Shown: in pieces, positions 8,163 through 17,422 of the stretch
How the letters are laid out: the number at the start of each line of letters is the position of its first letter
How positions within the stretch are numbered: the stretch's first letter is position 1
From: Spirosoma arboris
GTDB lineage: Bacteria; Bacteroidota; Bacteroidia; Cytophagales; Spirosomataceae
Reading direction: 5' to 3'
Length of the DNA stretch: 64,000 nt
Assembly (NCBI RefSeq): GCF_009754945.1
Contig: NZ_WPIN01000018.1
Location: 95,134 to 159,133 of the forward strand
Position numbers and translations under genes: made by a program
The notes under the pieces: generated by a model
The model's database searches: none
Told to the model about the DNA's origin: nothing
The model's input: only the letters and a program-made list of their open reading frames with translations

Positions 8163-10547
8163 TTAAAACACAACCCGATAGCTCAATACGGGTATCATGC
8201 CCGTAGCATAATTGGTTTTGACCGTACCGCTGGCCGGATCGAAATAATGGCTATAGATATTCTGCCGATTGATGGCATTCTGCAAATCGAGTGAGAGTGT
8301 GCGGGTTGAATTTGGGCGATTTTTCTTCCAGCTAAGCCGGACATCGGGCCTAAAATAAGCGGGTAGCTGTTCCGTAAATGACTGATTGTCTATGTACACA
8401 GTCTCTCCTAATCGTTTTGACTCGGCCAGATCAACAGGTGTATCTTGGTACCCGCCATAATAACTCAGTTTGAGGTTAAGTCCAAACACATTTGACCCCG
8501 ATACCCACTCATTACCCACCAGTAAGCTTTCGGCGTGACGACCATTCCAGCGAGTGTTGCGCCAAACGCCATCCGATCCCTGGTATTCCGAATTGTAGAG
8601 CGACGACGATAAGAGAAAATACAGACTGTTGCCCGATGCGGCCCGAACCAGAAACTGCTCCAGCGTCAACTCAAGCCCGTAATTTCGACCATGACCTGTA
8701 TTGACCAATGCCCGATCGGTAAACCCATCGAATCGATTGATAATGGCGAAAGCGTCGCGTTGATTGGCGCTCACTGGAATGTTGAACAGATGCTGATAAT
8801 AGGTTTCAACTTTCAGGCGTAAAGGAGGGCCATCGCTCCGACTGTTTAGACGCTGATCATAGGCTAACACATAGTGGTGCGAGCGGGTAAAGCCCAGGTT
8901 TCGATTGGATGTAGCTGTACTACCCGACTGGTCGGTTGGGAGTACAAAATACGTGGCTGGGTTTTGCAACTGACTATGAAGCCCGTAACCAAAACTAATT
9001 GCCTTGTTAGGCGAAAAGGCCCAGCGTACGGAACCACGAGGTTCCAGCGCCGATGTGCCATTTAGATTCAGACGAAGGTAGTGTAGGCCAGCGTTGAGCG
9101 TCAACTGTTCCGACAGTCGGTAGTTCCACTGGCCGAACGCCTGTAGCGTACTGGTCTGGTCGCTTACCTGAACGCGCGTCAGCACCTGTTGCTGTTCAGG
9201 CTCCCACGACTTTTGAGAAAGGTCGTAGAGCAATTGCGTGCCAATTAATCCCGTTCGGAAGGTATGTCTGGGATTAATTTTGTAGGTCAGAGTGGTCGAT
9301 ACAATACGTTTTTGGGTTAGGTATGCATCGTTTTCCCGTTCCGAAGCGGTATACTCCTTTGCGGGGTCCAGTAGTTCTGTCCGATCCCGATTTTCGTAGC
9401 CAGAAGCCAGTAATACCGTTTTGAGTAAGGCTTTCCGGCCAATCGGGAGGGTGTGCGTTATTCCGGCAGCACCGGTATTGGACCGAAAATCGTCGTTGTA
9501 CTGGTCGTAGCCAGTTTCCCACTTACTTGAATCGGCTGGCGCGTTGACTTTGCTACTGCTCAACCCGCCAAAACCAAAGAGTGTAAACGTACCAGCTTTG
9601 CGAGTGGGCAAATATACATTGAATGATAAATCCTGAAATATGCTGGTCCCTGTGCCAATATTCAGTCCCAGGGTTGAGAGTAGGCCCAGTGTTGAGTAGC
9701 GGTAATTCACCAGAAAAGAGCCGTTGTAGTTTTTGGCAATAGGGCCTTCTGCTGCTATATCTAATCCCAAAACGCCCACCTGCACGGTATATTCCCGTTT
9801 GGTATTATTGCCCCGTCGAAGCTTTAGATCGAACACGCCCGACAGCGCATTGCCATATTCAGCCGGGAAAGCGCCCGTCAGAAAATCGGAGTTGGCTAAT
9901 AATTGGGCACTCAAAATAGAAATGCCTCCGCCAGCTGATCCCAGATTGGAGAAATGATTAGGATTGGGAATTTCGACGCCTTCCATTCGCCAGAGCAGTC
10001 CGTTGGGAGCATTTCCCCGGATTACGATGTAATTTCCGCCGTCATCACCCCCAACAACTCCCGCATAGGCCGTGGCCATCCGGGCGGGATCGTTAACCGC
10101 TGCGGCAAATTTCTGGGTTTCTTCAACCGAAAAGGTGCGCGCCGATACAGTAGCCATCTCATTGAGCGGTTTGTCTTTCTCAATGGTTGGCTTCACCGTT
10201 ATTTCTGATAACTGGCTAACGGCTTCTTCGAGCGAGATGGTCAGTACCAGCTCTTTACCCGCATCGACCGTGATATTCTGTAGCGTAGCCACTTTGTAGC
10301 CAACAACACTAATTTGCAGCGTTTGCCGACCAACGGGCACTTGTGTAAGTTGAAACTGACCACTGGCATCCGTGCTGGCTCCTTTGGTGGGCGTGCTATT
10401 GAGGATCACGACTGTGGCACCGGGTAGGGGTGTTTGCAGACTTTGGTCAACTACTGTACCCCGTATGGTTTGGGTTAACGATTGCGCGTGGACGAACGTG
10501 GAGAACAGAAAAAAGTAGAGAATAAGTATTCGTTGATTACAGGGCAT
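8163..10547 (-). CDS. TonB-dependent outer-membrane receptor
   Basis: A 794-residue outer-membrane protein. Residues 1-22 are a signal peptide; about 26-112 are a CarboxypepD_reg-like beta-sandwich (GTVVDQSLQTPLPGATV) typical of Bacteroidota receptors. A plug domain follows around 135-250 (GNAPNGLLWRMEGVEIPNPN), then a 22-strand-type barrel ending in a terminal phenylalanine (SYRVVF). It imports an unknown substrate with TonB/ExbBD energy. No SusD partner is adjacent, so this is not a standard glycan utilisation pair. It diverges from an ECF sigma/FecR pair 215 bases away, which is the natural regulator. Confidence 0.92.
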   Translation of the reverse strand: MPCNQRILILYFFLFSTFVHAQSLTQTIRGTVVDQSLQTPLPGATVVILNSTPTKGASTDASGQFQLTQVPVGRQTLQISVVGYKVATLQNITVDAGKELVLTISLEEAVSQLSEITVKPTIEKDKPLNEMATVSARTFSVEETQKFAAAVNDPARMATAYAGVVGGDDGGNYIVIRGNAPNGLLWRMEGVEIPNPNHFSNLGSAGGGISILSAQLLANSDFLTGAFPAEYGNALSGVFDLKLRRGNNTKREYTVQVGVLGLDIAAEGPIAKNYNGSFLVNYRYSTLGLLSTLGLNIGTGTSIFQDLSFNVYLPTRKAGTFTLFGFGGLSSSKVNAPADSSKWETGYDQYNDDFRSNTGAAGITHTLPIGRKALLKTVLLASGYENRDRTELLDPAKEYTASERENDAYLTQKRIVSTTLTYKINPRHTFRTGLIGTQLLYDLSQKSWEPEQQQVLTRVQVSDQTSTLQAFGQWNYRLSEQLTLNAGLHYLRLNLNGTSALEPRGSVRWAFSPNKAISFGYGLHSQLQNPATYFVLPTDQSGSTATSNRNLGFTRSHHYVLAYDQRLNSRSDGPPLRLKVETYYQHLFNIPVSANQRDAFAIINRFDGFTDRALVNTGHGRNYGLELTLEQFLVRAASGNSLYFLLSSSLYNSEYQGSDGVWRNTRWNGRHAESLLVGNEWVSGSNVFGLNLKLSYYGGYQDTPVDLAESKRLGETVYIDNQSFTEQLPAYFRPDVRLSWKKNRPNSTRTLSLDLQNAINRQNIYSHYFDPASGTVKTNYATGMIPVLSYRVVF

Positions 10548-10631
10548 GATTGACAGGATTGTGATGGTTTGCTCTCCTGACAGCCAGTTTTTGAATTGCC
10601 CCTATGTGAGTTACTGATTTTTTTGTGGTGA

Positions 10632-10694
10632 TGTCAGGTTCTTAAACCTGACACAATTGCTGACACGAGTCTGTCGGGTTCTCAAACCCGACAG
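10632..10694. repeat. Two tandem short palindromes upstream of the sigma gene
   Basis: Two hairpins with 4-base loops: arms 10632-10640/10645-10653 (9 bp) and 10671-10680/10685-10694 (10 bp). They share a core (GTCxGGTT-loop-AACCxGAC). They lie in the divergent region between the TonB receptor and the ECF sigma gene and could be repeat units or protein-binding sites controlling both. Confidence 0.7.
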
Positions 10695-10777
10695 CACTAC
10701 AAATTTATTTTCAAGACGCGTAGGGGTATACCGTTTGCTAGGTGTCATAGGGCTAACCAAGCGTGTGTTTGCGAAAA

Positions 10778-11410
10778 ATGATAGCTTTGCAGCCTTCTAT
10801 CATCCATAAGCCTATATCAGTGCCACCGATTGAGCAGGACATACTTTCGGCCATCCGAGACGGTAATGAGCGGGCATTTGAGTCTGTTTTTCGACAGTAC
10901 TACGCACCTCTGTGCCGTTACGCCCGCCAGTTACTACCCGATCCCGACGAAGCCGAAGAAGAAGTACAGGCCATGTTTTTGTCGGTTTGGGAAAAGCGCG
11001 AAGATTTGTATATTACTGTCTCCCTGAAGTCGTACCTGTATCGAGCCGTGCACAACCGTTGCCTGAACCGACTGAAACATGCGTCCGTTCGAGAGGAGCA
11101 TCGGGAGCATACTCGCTATTTAGGAGAAACCACCACCGAATCGCCCATGCAGACGCTGCTTGGCGACGAGCTGTCTGTTCAGGTTCAGCGGGCCATTCAG
11201 AAGCTACCTGAACAGTGCCGACTGGCGTTTACCCTAAGTCGATTTGAGGAACTGAAATACGGAGAAATTGCCGATCAGTTGGGAATTTCTATAAAAACAG
11301 TTGAGAATCAGATTGGTAAAGCTCTTCGCATCTTACGCACCGAACTGAGTGATTATTTGCCAATTGCATTGGGCATTATCCATTATTCGTTATCCATTTT
11401 TTCCTCATAA
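10778..11410 (+). CDS. ECF RNA polymerase sigma-70 factor (FecI-like)
   Basis: About 210 residues. Sigma region 2 is visible in AFESVFRQYYAPLCRYARQL followed by DEAEEEVQAMFLSVWEKRED, and region 4 in ADQLGISIKTVENQIGKALR. It belongs to the Bacteroidota ECF family paired with FecR anti-sigma factors. An in-frame GTG exists 15 bases earlier; ATG at 10778 (MIALQPS) is preferred. The FecR gene starts 3 bases after the stop, indicating cotranscription. Likely target promoters include the divergent TonB receptor and the downstream surface-protein genes. Confidence 0.93.
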   Translation: MIALQPSIIHKPISVPPIEQDILSAIRDGNERAFESVFRQYYAPLCRYARQLLPDPDEAEEEVQAMFLSVWEKREDLYITVSLKSYLYRAVHNRCLNRLKHASVREEHREHTRYLGETTTESPMQTLLGDELSVQVQRAIQKLPEQCRLAFTLSRFEELKYGEIADQLGISIKTVENQIGKALRILRTELSDYLPIALGIIHYSLSIFSS

Positions 11411-11413
11411 GTC

Positions 11414-12472
11414 ATGGCCGATCAGCATCCTATAGACGACGCTCTGCTGGGCAAGTTTCTGGCGGGCGAAACCGATCCAGCCGAATCGGCGCGCGTTCGG
11501 GCATGGCTAGCCAGTCGGACTGACAACAAATCGGCAACCAGTCAGGATGACTTTGCCCGATTTGAACGTATTTGGGAAGCTGCCGAACCCGACCAGCCGG
11601 ACGTTGATACCGATGCCGCCTGGCGATCTGTTCGGCAGAAGATGCGGACCACCGACCGGAACCCTGTTTCCCGATCCGAGCCAATCGTCAAACCATTGCC
11701 CGTACAACGAAATGAACCATACCGCGACTGGAACCAGACCATTTTTCGGATAGCAGCTGTACTAGCGTTGGTGGCCAGTTTTGGGTGGTTGTTGTACCAG
11801 TTTCGATCCATGAGCCAGGGTCATCCGGGTGAGCGTATGGTGACGTTGGTAACGAATAATCAGAAAATCAGTAAAACCTTACCCGATGGAACCCGAATTT
11901 TTCTGAACCGGCATTCAATGCTAACGTACCCGGTCGCTTTTGCCGATGACCAACGGGATGTTACGCTAACGGGGGAGGCTTTTTTCGATGTTACGCCCGA
12001 TGCCAGCCGTCCATTTCGTATTGAGGCTCGCAAAAGTGTGGTACAGGTATTGGGCACATCGTTCAGTGTAAGCGCCTATGATGCCAACGTAAGCGTGGCT
12101 GTTCGAACGGGAAAAGTGCGGTTTTCCAGTGGGCGAAAAGAAGTGTTGCTCACGAAAAATCAGCAGGCAACCTTCGAGGCTACAGCCGATACGATTCGTC
12201 GGATGCCACAACTGGCACCCAATGCCTTTGCTTACAAAACGGGCCAACTGGTGTTCAATAATGAACCGCTACGTGATGTAATTCAGGCGATTAATCAGTT
12301 TTATAATACCGATGTTCAACTGGCGAACGCCCAACTTGGAAACTGTCGATTAACGACCCGGTTCGATAAAACATCATTTGAGGATGCACTGGCCGTTACG
12401 GCTGAAACGCTCGGCTTGCACATCCGACATGAAGGGAAACAGGTGATTTTAGAAGGAGTCGGATGTCGATGA
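11414..12472 (+). CDS. FecR-family anti-sigma factor
   Basis: A 352-residue inner-membrane regulator. The N-terminal cytoplasmic part (about 1-105) should bind the sigma factor, a single membrane helix lies at about 111-130 (FRIAAVLALVASFGWLLYQF), and the periplasmic FecR domain follows (TLPDGTRIFLNRHSMLTYP). The C-terminal DUF4974 domain (about 270-350) resembles an STN fold and usually contacts the signalling domain of an outer-membrane partner. It lies directly after the ECF sigma gene. Its end may overlap the next frame by 10 bases if the upstream ATG of that gene is used. Confidence 0.93.
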   Translation: MADQHPIDDALLGKFLAGETDPAESARVRAWLASRTDNKSATSQDDFARFERIWEAAEPDQPDVDTDAAWRSVRQKMRTTDRNPVSRSEPIVKPLPVQRNEPYRDWNQTIFRIAAVLALVASFGWLLYQFRSMSQGHPGERMVTLVTNNQKISKTLPDGTRIFLNRHSMLTYPVAFADDQRDVTLTGEAFFDVTPDASRPFRIEARKSVVQVLGTSFSVSAYDANVSVAVRTGKVRFSSGRKEVLLTKNQQATFEATADTIRRMPQLAPNAFAYKTGQLVFNNEPLRDVIQAINQFYNTDVQLANAQLGNCRLTTRFDKTSFEDALAVTAETLGLHIRHEGKQVILEGVGCR

Positions 12473-12528
12473 ATAGGGGTAAGGGACGAGATGGCTGTCT
12501 TGCTCTAAAACCATTTGAACACACGGCA

Positions 12529-14379
12529 ATGCGCTATCTCCTAGTTCTAATTTTCTTGTTTATGAATATCGGGCTGTTCGCCCAATCGGTTCCTCCGCTC
12601 GATCGGGTTATTTCAGTTGATATTCGAAATGCCACGGTCGAAAGTGCCCTTCGTCAGATTAGCCGTGCTGGTAATTTTGAGTTTTCGTATAATCCAACCC
12701 GTATCGATGGCAATGCCGTTGTGAACATACGTTTGGTAAACACCCCTGTTCGTGAAGTGCTCAATCGAGTTTTTCAGAATCAGGTGACCTTCAAATCAAG
12801 GGGAAATCATGTTATTCTGGTTCGGGCTGAAGCTCCCGACCTGACGCCCAAAAACTTCCTGCTCGACGGTTATATTCTCGACGAGCAAACGGGCGAACGC
12901 ATTGCACAGGCCAGTATTTTCGAGAAAACGACCCTGGCCTCAACCGTCAGCAATCCATTTGGTTACTATCGGCTTCGGCTGTCAACCGATCTGCCAACGG
13001 TTCGTCTGGATGTTAGAAAACAGGCGTATGTGGGCGAAACGGTTATGATCCGATCCCGAACCACTCACTCGGTTAGTATACGAATGACGCCCGTACCACC
13101 CCGTATGTCTCTGGAAACCTTACCGATACGGGTAACCGAAGATACGACCAGATCGCCAGGAACCTTAGCAACTGTGCCAGTCGAAGTGCCAACGATTGTC
13201 CCTGATTCAACGGCACAATCGCGACCGGTATCTGTTCTTGATCAGGGACTTGAGCGAATTACACGACTTTTTGTTTCGGCCCAACAGGCTATTCACGATG
13301 TTAACCTAAACCGTGACACACTCTATCGCGACTGGCAGGTATCTTTTCTGCCCTTTATAGGAACGAACCATCGCTTGAGTGGGCGCATTAGTAACCGGAT
13401 TTCCGTGAATATGCTGGTTGGTTATTCATTTGGTGTACGCGCTTTTGAAGTGGGTGGTTTAATGAACCTGGTTCGGACAGATGTTCAGGGATTTCAGGCG
13501 GGTGGACTGGCTAACGTAGTGGGCGGTAAGCTTACTGGCGTTCAACTGGGTGGCCTTGCCAACTATGTGAATCAGGAAGTAAACGGGACTCAATTTGGCG
13601 GCCTGGTAAATACGGCCGGGAAATCTGTCGATGGGGTTCAGGTAGCAGGCCTGGTGAATTATACCAACCAGAACATGAAGGGTATTCAGATTGGCGGCTT
13701 AGTTAACACAACTGGATTATCTGTTGATGGGCTTCAATTGGCAGGCTTAGTCAACTATGCACAGCGTGATGTGCGAGGCTGGCAAATTAGCGGTATCCTG
13801 AACCGTGCCCGTCGTGTTACATCCGGGCATCAGCTAGGCTTGATCAACATTGCCGATTCGGCGGGGACTGTACCTATTGGCTTGCTTAGTTATGTACGCA
13901 AAGGCGGATACCAGAGTCTGGAGGTAGCATCTAGTGAAGTTAATTTACTGAATGTAACGGTTCGTACGGGTACTCGACGGTTGTATTCTATCATTTCGGC
14001 AGGCCATAATTTCGATCGTGTGGGAAGCCCAAGATTAAGCGTGGGTTACGGTCTCGGTACGGCTTTCGGACTATCTCGTTCTACGTTTTTTAGCCTGGAG
14101 GGAACCTATCACCACTTATTTTATTTCGATAAAGCTAACCAGAATGACGGTTGGAATAACCAGATTCGTCTGAGTACGCTGATTGAAACTAAACTTGGTG
14201 GCCATCTATCGCTGGCGTTTGGACCATCGGCCAATTGGTATTTCAGTAATGATGGCACAACGCGCCCATTGCTACAACCTGAAGTGCCGCTTTTCTCGGA
14301 CCGTATTGCTGCCAATAGTGATACGCATCACTGGGGCTGGATTGGCTTTCAGGTTGGGTTGCGGTATAGTAATTTGTAG
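12529..14379 (+). CDS. STN-domain protein with GGLxN surface repeats
   Basis: A 616-residue exported protein from ATG 12529; that start is chosen because it begins a good signal peptide (MRYLLVLIFLFMNIGLFAQ). An in-frame ATG at 12463 overlaps fecR. After the signal comes an STN domain (VESALRQISRAGNFEFSYNP), then a CarboxypepD-like sandwich (GYILDEQTGERIAQASIF). About 13440-13890 encodes seven or eight repeats of roughly 20 residues with the core GGLxNxxxxxxxGxQxGGL, as in the LA_2272 surface repeat family. The tail looks beta-rich, suggesting an outer-membrane porin-like end. Sigma/FecR followed by such a protein, not by a TonB receptor, is unusual. Function unknown. Confidence 0.8.
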   Translation: MRYLLVLIFLFMNIGLFAQSVPPLDRVISVDIRNATVESALRQISRAGNFEFSYNPTRIDGNAVVNIRLVNTPVREVLNRVFQNQVTFKSRGNHVILVRAEAPDLTPKNFLLDGYILDEQTGERIAQASIFEKTTLASTVSNPFGYYRLRLSTDLPTVRLDVRKQAYVGETVMIRSRTTHSVSIRMTPVPPRMSLETLPIRVTEDTTRSPGTLATVPVEVPTIVPDSTAQSRPVSVLDQGLERITRLFVSAQQAIHDVNLNRDTLYRDWQVSFLPFIGTNHRLSGRISNRISVNMLVGYSFGVRAFEVGGLMNLVRTDVQGFQAGGLANVVGGKLTGVQLGGLANYVNQEVNGTQFGGLVNTAGKSVDGVQVAGLVNYTNQNMKGIQIGGLVNTTGLSVDGLQLAGLVNYAQRDVRGWQISGILNRARRVTSGHQLGLINIADSAGTVPIGLLSYVRKGGYQSLEVASSEVNLLNVTVRTGTRRLYSIISAGHNFDRVGSPRLSVGYGLGTAFGLSRSTFFSLEGTYHHLFYFDKANQNDGWNNQIRLSTLIETKLGGHLSLAFGPSANWYFSNDGTTRPLLQPEVPLFSDRIAANSDTHHWGWIGFQVGLRYSNL

Positions 14380-14515
14380 AAATAACCTCTGGAAATAGCG
14401 TCAAAAAATTCTGGAATTTTTTCTCTGGCCCGTAGGGGCAAAGGCTTAGATAGCTGTCATGATTAGGAAAACGCGCAATGACTACACAACCATAGTTGCG
14501 CGAATCCATTAACTA

Positions 14516-15244
14516 ATGACAACTATACAAATGACACGCACCCAATTTTATGGAATTGCCTTTCTCTCCTTATTACTTAGTTTATCTGGCTGCTCGTTGA
14601 AACGGGAAGACGTTGGGCCGTACCAGGGCGATCTACAAACCTACGCGCTGGCCAACTTCGATCGACTTGATATGGGAAGTGCATTTATTATTACTGTACG
14701 ACAGGGTACAACGTTTAGTATCACTGCCGAAGGGGATCGCCGAAATCTGGATGACCTACAGGTGTATACGCGTAACGGTACGCTCAACGCCCAGTACCGA
14801 ATTGCCAGAAATCGCAAATACCCGACGACGTTTCGGATAACCATGCCAACCTTACGTAGTGTTGATTTTTCGGGAGCCAGCCGATCAACAATTACTGGAT
14901 TTACGAATCTGAATGATCTGGATATTAATTTGTCAGGAGCCTCCGAGAGTCAGTTTGTGGGGCAGGCTACCCGAACAACTATTGATTTATCAGGCGCTTC
15001 TTCGCTGCAATTGAGCGGTCAGGGAACCTGGCTGTCGGCAGAATTGTCTGGCGCATCGATTTTACAAGCCTTTGGTTATCCCGTTGGTAATGCTGGTGTT
15101 GGTGCATCTGGAGCCAGTAAAGCAAACATAAGTGTAGATGCCTCCCTTGTTGTTGAGGCCAGCGGTGCCAGTACGATCCGGTACAGAGGAACACCCGCCG
15201 TCGCCCAAAAAGTAAGTGGCGCTAGTACGGTACAGAGTGAGTAG
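14516..15244 (+). CDS. GIN-domain (DUF2807) lipoprotein
   Basis: A 242-residue protein with a lipoprotein signal ending in LSGC near residues 24-27, so it is probably anchored to a membrane. The rest is a head GIN domain: an N-terminal FDRLDMGSAFIITVRQGT strand pair followed by a right-handed beta-helix-like run in which the motif SGAS recurs at least seven times. Such proteins are common in Bacteroidota and have no established biochemical role; adhesion or envelope functions are guesses. It follows the STN/repeat protein by 136 bases, a gap with two small hairpins. Confidence 0.85.
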   Translation: MTTIQMTRTQFYGIAFLSLLLSLSGCSLKREDVGPYQGDLQTYALANFDRLDMGSAFIITVRQGTTFSITAEGDRRNLDDLQVYTRNGTLNAQYRIARNRKYPTTFRITMPTLRSVDFSGASRSTITGFTNLNDLDINLSGASESQFVGQATRTTIDLSGASSLQLSGQGTWLSAELSGASILQAFGYPVGNAGVGASGASKANISVDASLVVEASGASTIRYRGTPAVAQKVSGASTVQSE

Positions 15245-15268
15245 ACAGAAGAAACAAGTCTTCGCATT

Positions 15269-15345
15269 ATAGTTCGACCCCGTTGGGGTCGCATATTTAT
15301 AGCTCTAGATTCTATAAACATGCGACCCCAACGGGGTCGAACTAT
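15269..15345. repeat. Inverted repeat, GACCCC/GGGGTC family, copy 2
   Basis: Arms 15269-15302 and 15312-15345 match at 33 of 34 positions around a 9-base loop. The arms carry the palindrome CGACCCC-GTT-GGGGTCG and then a CATxTTTATAG tail, the same architecture as the copy at 5121-5188, with a different central triplet and longer outer ends. It sits between convergent genes. Confidence 0.85.
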
Positions 15346-15387
15346 ATTTTACTTATGTTCTTACTCAGCGAAGCCAAGCGAGAACTC

Positions 15388-15421
15388 AAAAAAAGCCCCT
15401 CTCCCAAAACGGGAGAGGGGC
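15388..15421 (-). terminator. Rho-independent terminator of the mla operon
   Basis: A perfect 11-bp GC-rich stem (15395-15405 with 15411-15421) followed on the minus strand by seven U residues. It lies 37 bases beyond the mlaD-like stop codon. Confidence 0.85.
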
Positions 15422-15457
15422 GGGCCGCCGTCGCGGTTGGGGTGAGGGGAAACCTTC

Positions 15458-16483
15458 CTAAGGCTTAGCCGTAGCTGCACTATCAGCCTTCTGTTTTGCC
15501 GTTGCTTTTGCCTGTTTTTTAAAGAACCCGCGTAGCAGGAAATTACTTTGGGCTGCTTTCAAATCTTCGTTGAGCAACACCGTACTCTGGCTTAAATTGC
15601 GGAGTGTAGTACGGAGATTGCCAGCAGTTTCCTGATCAGTAAGCAAGACACCCAATGGGCTGTTGGGGTTATTGAGTTTTTCGGATGCTTTATTCAGGTT
15701 TTCGGATGTTTGCCGGAGGGTACTAACGCTCTGGTCGGCTGCTGTGACAGCCGTTTCGAAACGACCGGCAGCTCGGCTCAAACGCCGAAATACTGTGGTA
15801 TCAGTAACTAACTCATTGGCCAGCGTTCCTTTGGTGTTTAATCTGGCTGCAAATTGCGAGACAGAACCCGTTACTTTCACGGTGTTGTCGGATGCCCGCT
15901 CCAGATTTCTCATGGCCTTTTTGAAATTTTCGGCCACCAGCGAGTCGGTGAGTACGGCCCCTACGGTTCCTTTGCCCTTTCGAAGATTGCCAACAAGCTC
16001 TTTGAAATCGTTGGTTACGCGCAGCAAATTGTTGTTGTTTTCCTGTAGTGTGGCCATAATTTGATCCGAACTTAGGGCGGCTGCCGTTCGGATCTGGTCG
16101 CCATCTTCAACTTCCGGGTGACTGGTTGTGCCACCCGCAATCACAACGATTTTATTGCCAATAAGTCCATCAGAACCGATTGTTGCGCTGGCATCTTTCC
16201 GGATATATTGTTTCGAGCTTTCTTCGATGTTCATATCCACTTCCACCTGGGCATTATTATAGAAACTAATTCGCTTAACGGTGCCAATCTTTACGCCCGA
16301 AAACCAAACGTTATTTCCTGCTTTCAGCCCACCTACGTCCTTAAAGAGCGCAATAAGCCGAATGCTTTTGGTAAAGCGTTTTTGCTGGCCCCCCAGCACA
16401 AACACCCCCGCTACAAAAATTACAATGCCCAGTAGGACAAAAATGCCGACAATAACGGAGCGCTTAGTTGATTCGGTACTCAT
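15458..16483 (-). CDS. MlaD-family MCE lipid-transport protein
   Basis: A 341-residue protein with one N-terminal membrane helix (about 11-30, VIVGIFVLLGIVIFVAGVFV) and an MCE domain at about 38-118 (LFKDVGGLKAGNNVWFSGVK). The remainder is predicted mostly helical with heptad-like NLxRASDN and LNKASEKLN segments and a Lys/Ala-rich tail. MCE proteins form hexameric rings that pass phospholipids between inner and outer membranes. It is the last gene of mlaE-mlaF-mlaD-like order on the minus strand. It is separated from the ATPase gene by 124 bases holding an imperfect inverted repeat. Confidence 0.9.
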   Translation of the reverse strand: MSTESTKRSVIVGIFVLLGIVIFVAGVFVLGGQQKRFTKSIRLIALFKDVGGLKAGNNVWFSGVKIGTVKRISFYNNAQVEVDMNIEESSKQYIRKDASATIGSDGLIGNKIVVIAGGTTSHPEVEDGDQIRTAAALSSDQIMATLQENNNNLLRVTNDFKELVGNLRKGKGTVGAVLTDSLVAENFKKAMRNLERASDNTVKVTGSVSQFAARLNTKGTLANELVTDTTVFRRLSRAAGRFETAVTAADQSVSTLRQTSENLNKASEKLNNPNSPLGVLLTDQETAGNLRTTLRNLSQSTVLLNEDLKAAQSNFLLRGFFKKQAKATAKQKADSAATAKP

Positions 16484-16493
16484 AAGTGGTCGT

Positions 16494-16602
16494 AAGTCTT
16501 TAGTCGTCAGTCAATAGTGGGTTGTTACTGTATTCATTCGTGATTTTCAGGAACTAACGACCGCACGAGCGGCCCCGTATTGACTAACCACTAACGACTA
16601 AT
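16494..16602. repeat. Imperfect intercistronic inverted repeat in the mla operon
   Basis: Outer arms TTAGTCGT (16500-16507) and ACGACTAA (16594-16601) extend imperfectly inward with further matching words. The element contains ACCGCACGAGCGGC near 16559, a word that recurs as ACCGCACGGGCGGC near 45857. It lies between the ATPase and MCE genes. Confidence 0.5.
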
Positions 16603-16607
16603 TCTGT

Positions 16608-17378
16608 TTATTTCACGAAGTTATAATTGTAAAACTGTTGAATTCGCTCGTCTTTGTCGGTAAAGACTTCATCGAACGGGCCAACCCGCTCAAACTTTCC
16701 GTCTAAGAGCATGGCTACACGATCACCAGTGGTTTTGGCACAGGTCAGGTCGTGGGTAATGATGATCGACGTTGCGCCTAAACGTTCGCGTACGTCGTTA
16801 ATTAAATTGTTGATTTCGACGCTTGTAATAGGGTCCAGGCCCGCTGTTGGCTCATCGTAAAGCATAATTTCGGGTTTCAGAATTAGGGTTCGGGCAATGC
16901 CAATCCGTTTCCGTTGTCCGCCCGATAACTCCGATGGCATCTGGTTAATCGTCTGCGATAATCCTACATCAGCCAGTGCTTTTTCAACAGCTTTGTTGAT
17001 ATCTTCACGACTTAAGTTGCGAACGTTACGGACAAGTGGGAACTCCAGATTCTCCCGGATACTCATACTATCGTAGAGGGCACTGCTTTGAAATGAAAAC
17101 CCAACTTTCTGCCGGAATTCGTCCAGTTCCTTTCCCCGAAGTTGTTCAACATCCTGACCTAGTACGACTACGCTACCAGCATCGGGTTTGAGCAAGCCGA
17201 CCATAATTTTGATCAGGACCGACTTCCCCGTTCCTGACCGACCCAGTACCGCTACGTTTTCACCCCGCTTTACGTCTAAATCAATGCCACGTAAGACATG
17301 CAAATTGCCAAATGACTTACGCAGGCCGTGAATTGAAATAACCGATTCGGTTGAGGGTGTAGTCTTGGCCTTACTCAT
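16608..17378 (-). CDS. ABC transporter ATP-binding protein, MlaF-like
   Basis: A 256-residue ATPase. Walker A is GRSGTGKS near residues 47-54, the signature is LSGGQRKRIGIAR, and Walker B with the catalytic glutamate is IMLYDEPTAGLDP; the H-loop is IIITHD. It matches the MlaF subclass that powers MCE-linked lipid transport with MlaE and MlaD. It starts 44 bases after the MlaE-like gene on the minus strand and is surely in its operon. Confidence 0.93.
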   Translation of the reverse strand: MSKAKTTPSTESVISIHGLRKSFGNLHVLRGIDLDVKRGENVAVLGRSGTGKSVLIKIMVGLLKPDAGSVVVLGQDVEQLRGKELDEFRQKVGFSFQSSALYDSMSIRENLEFPLVRNVRNLSREDINKAVEKALADVGLSQTINQMPSELSGGQRKRIGIARTLILKPEIMLYDEPTAGLDPITSVEINNLINDVRERLGATSIIITHDLTCAKTTGDRVAMLLDGKFERVGPFDEVFTDKDERIQQFYNYNFVK

Positions 17379-17422
17379 ATAGTACTAGATCGTTGTGCAT
17401 TTCTGGACAATAAAACATACGC

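Noticed and set aside
8163..10547. SusC/SusD glycan utilisation locus
   Set aside because: No SusD-like lipoprotein is adjacent and the receptor lacks the SusC-type length; it is treated as a plain TonB-dependent receptor.
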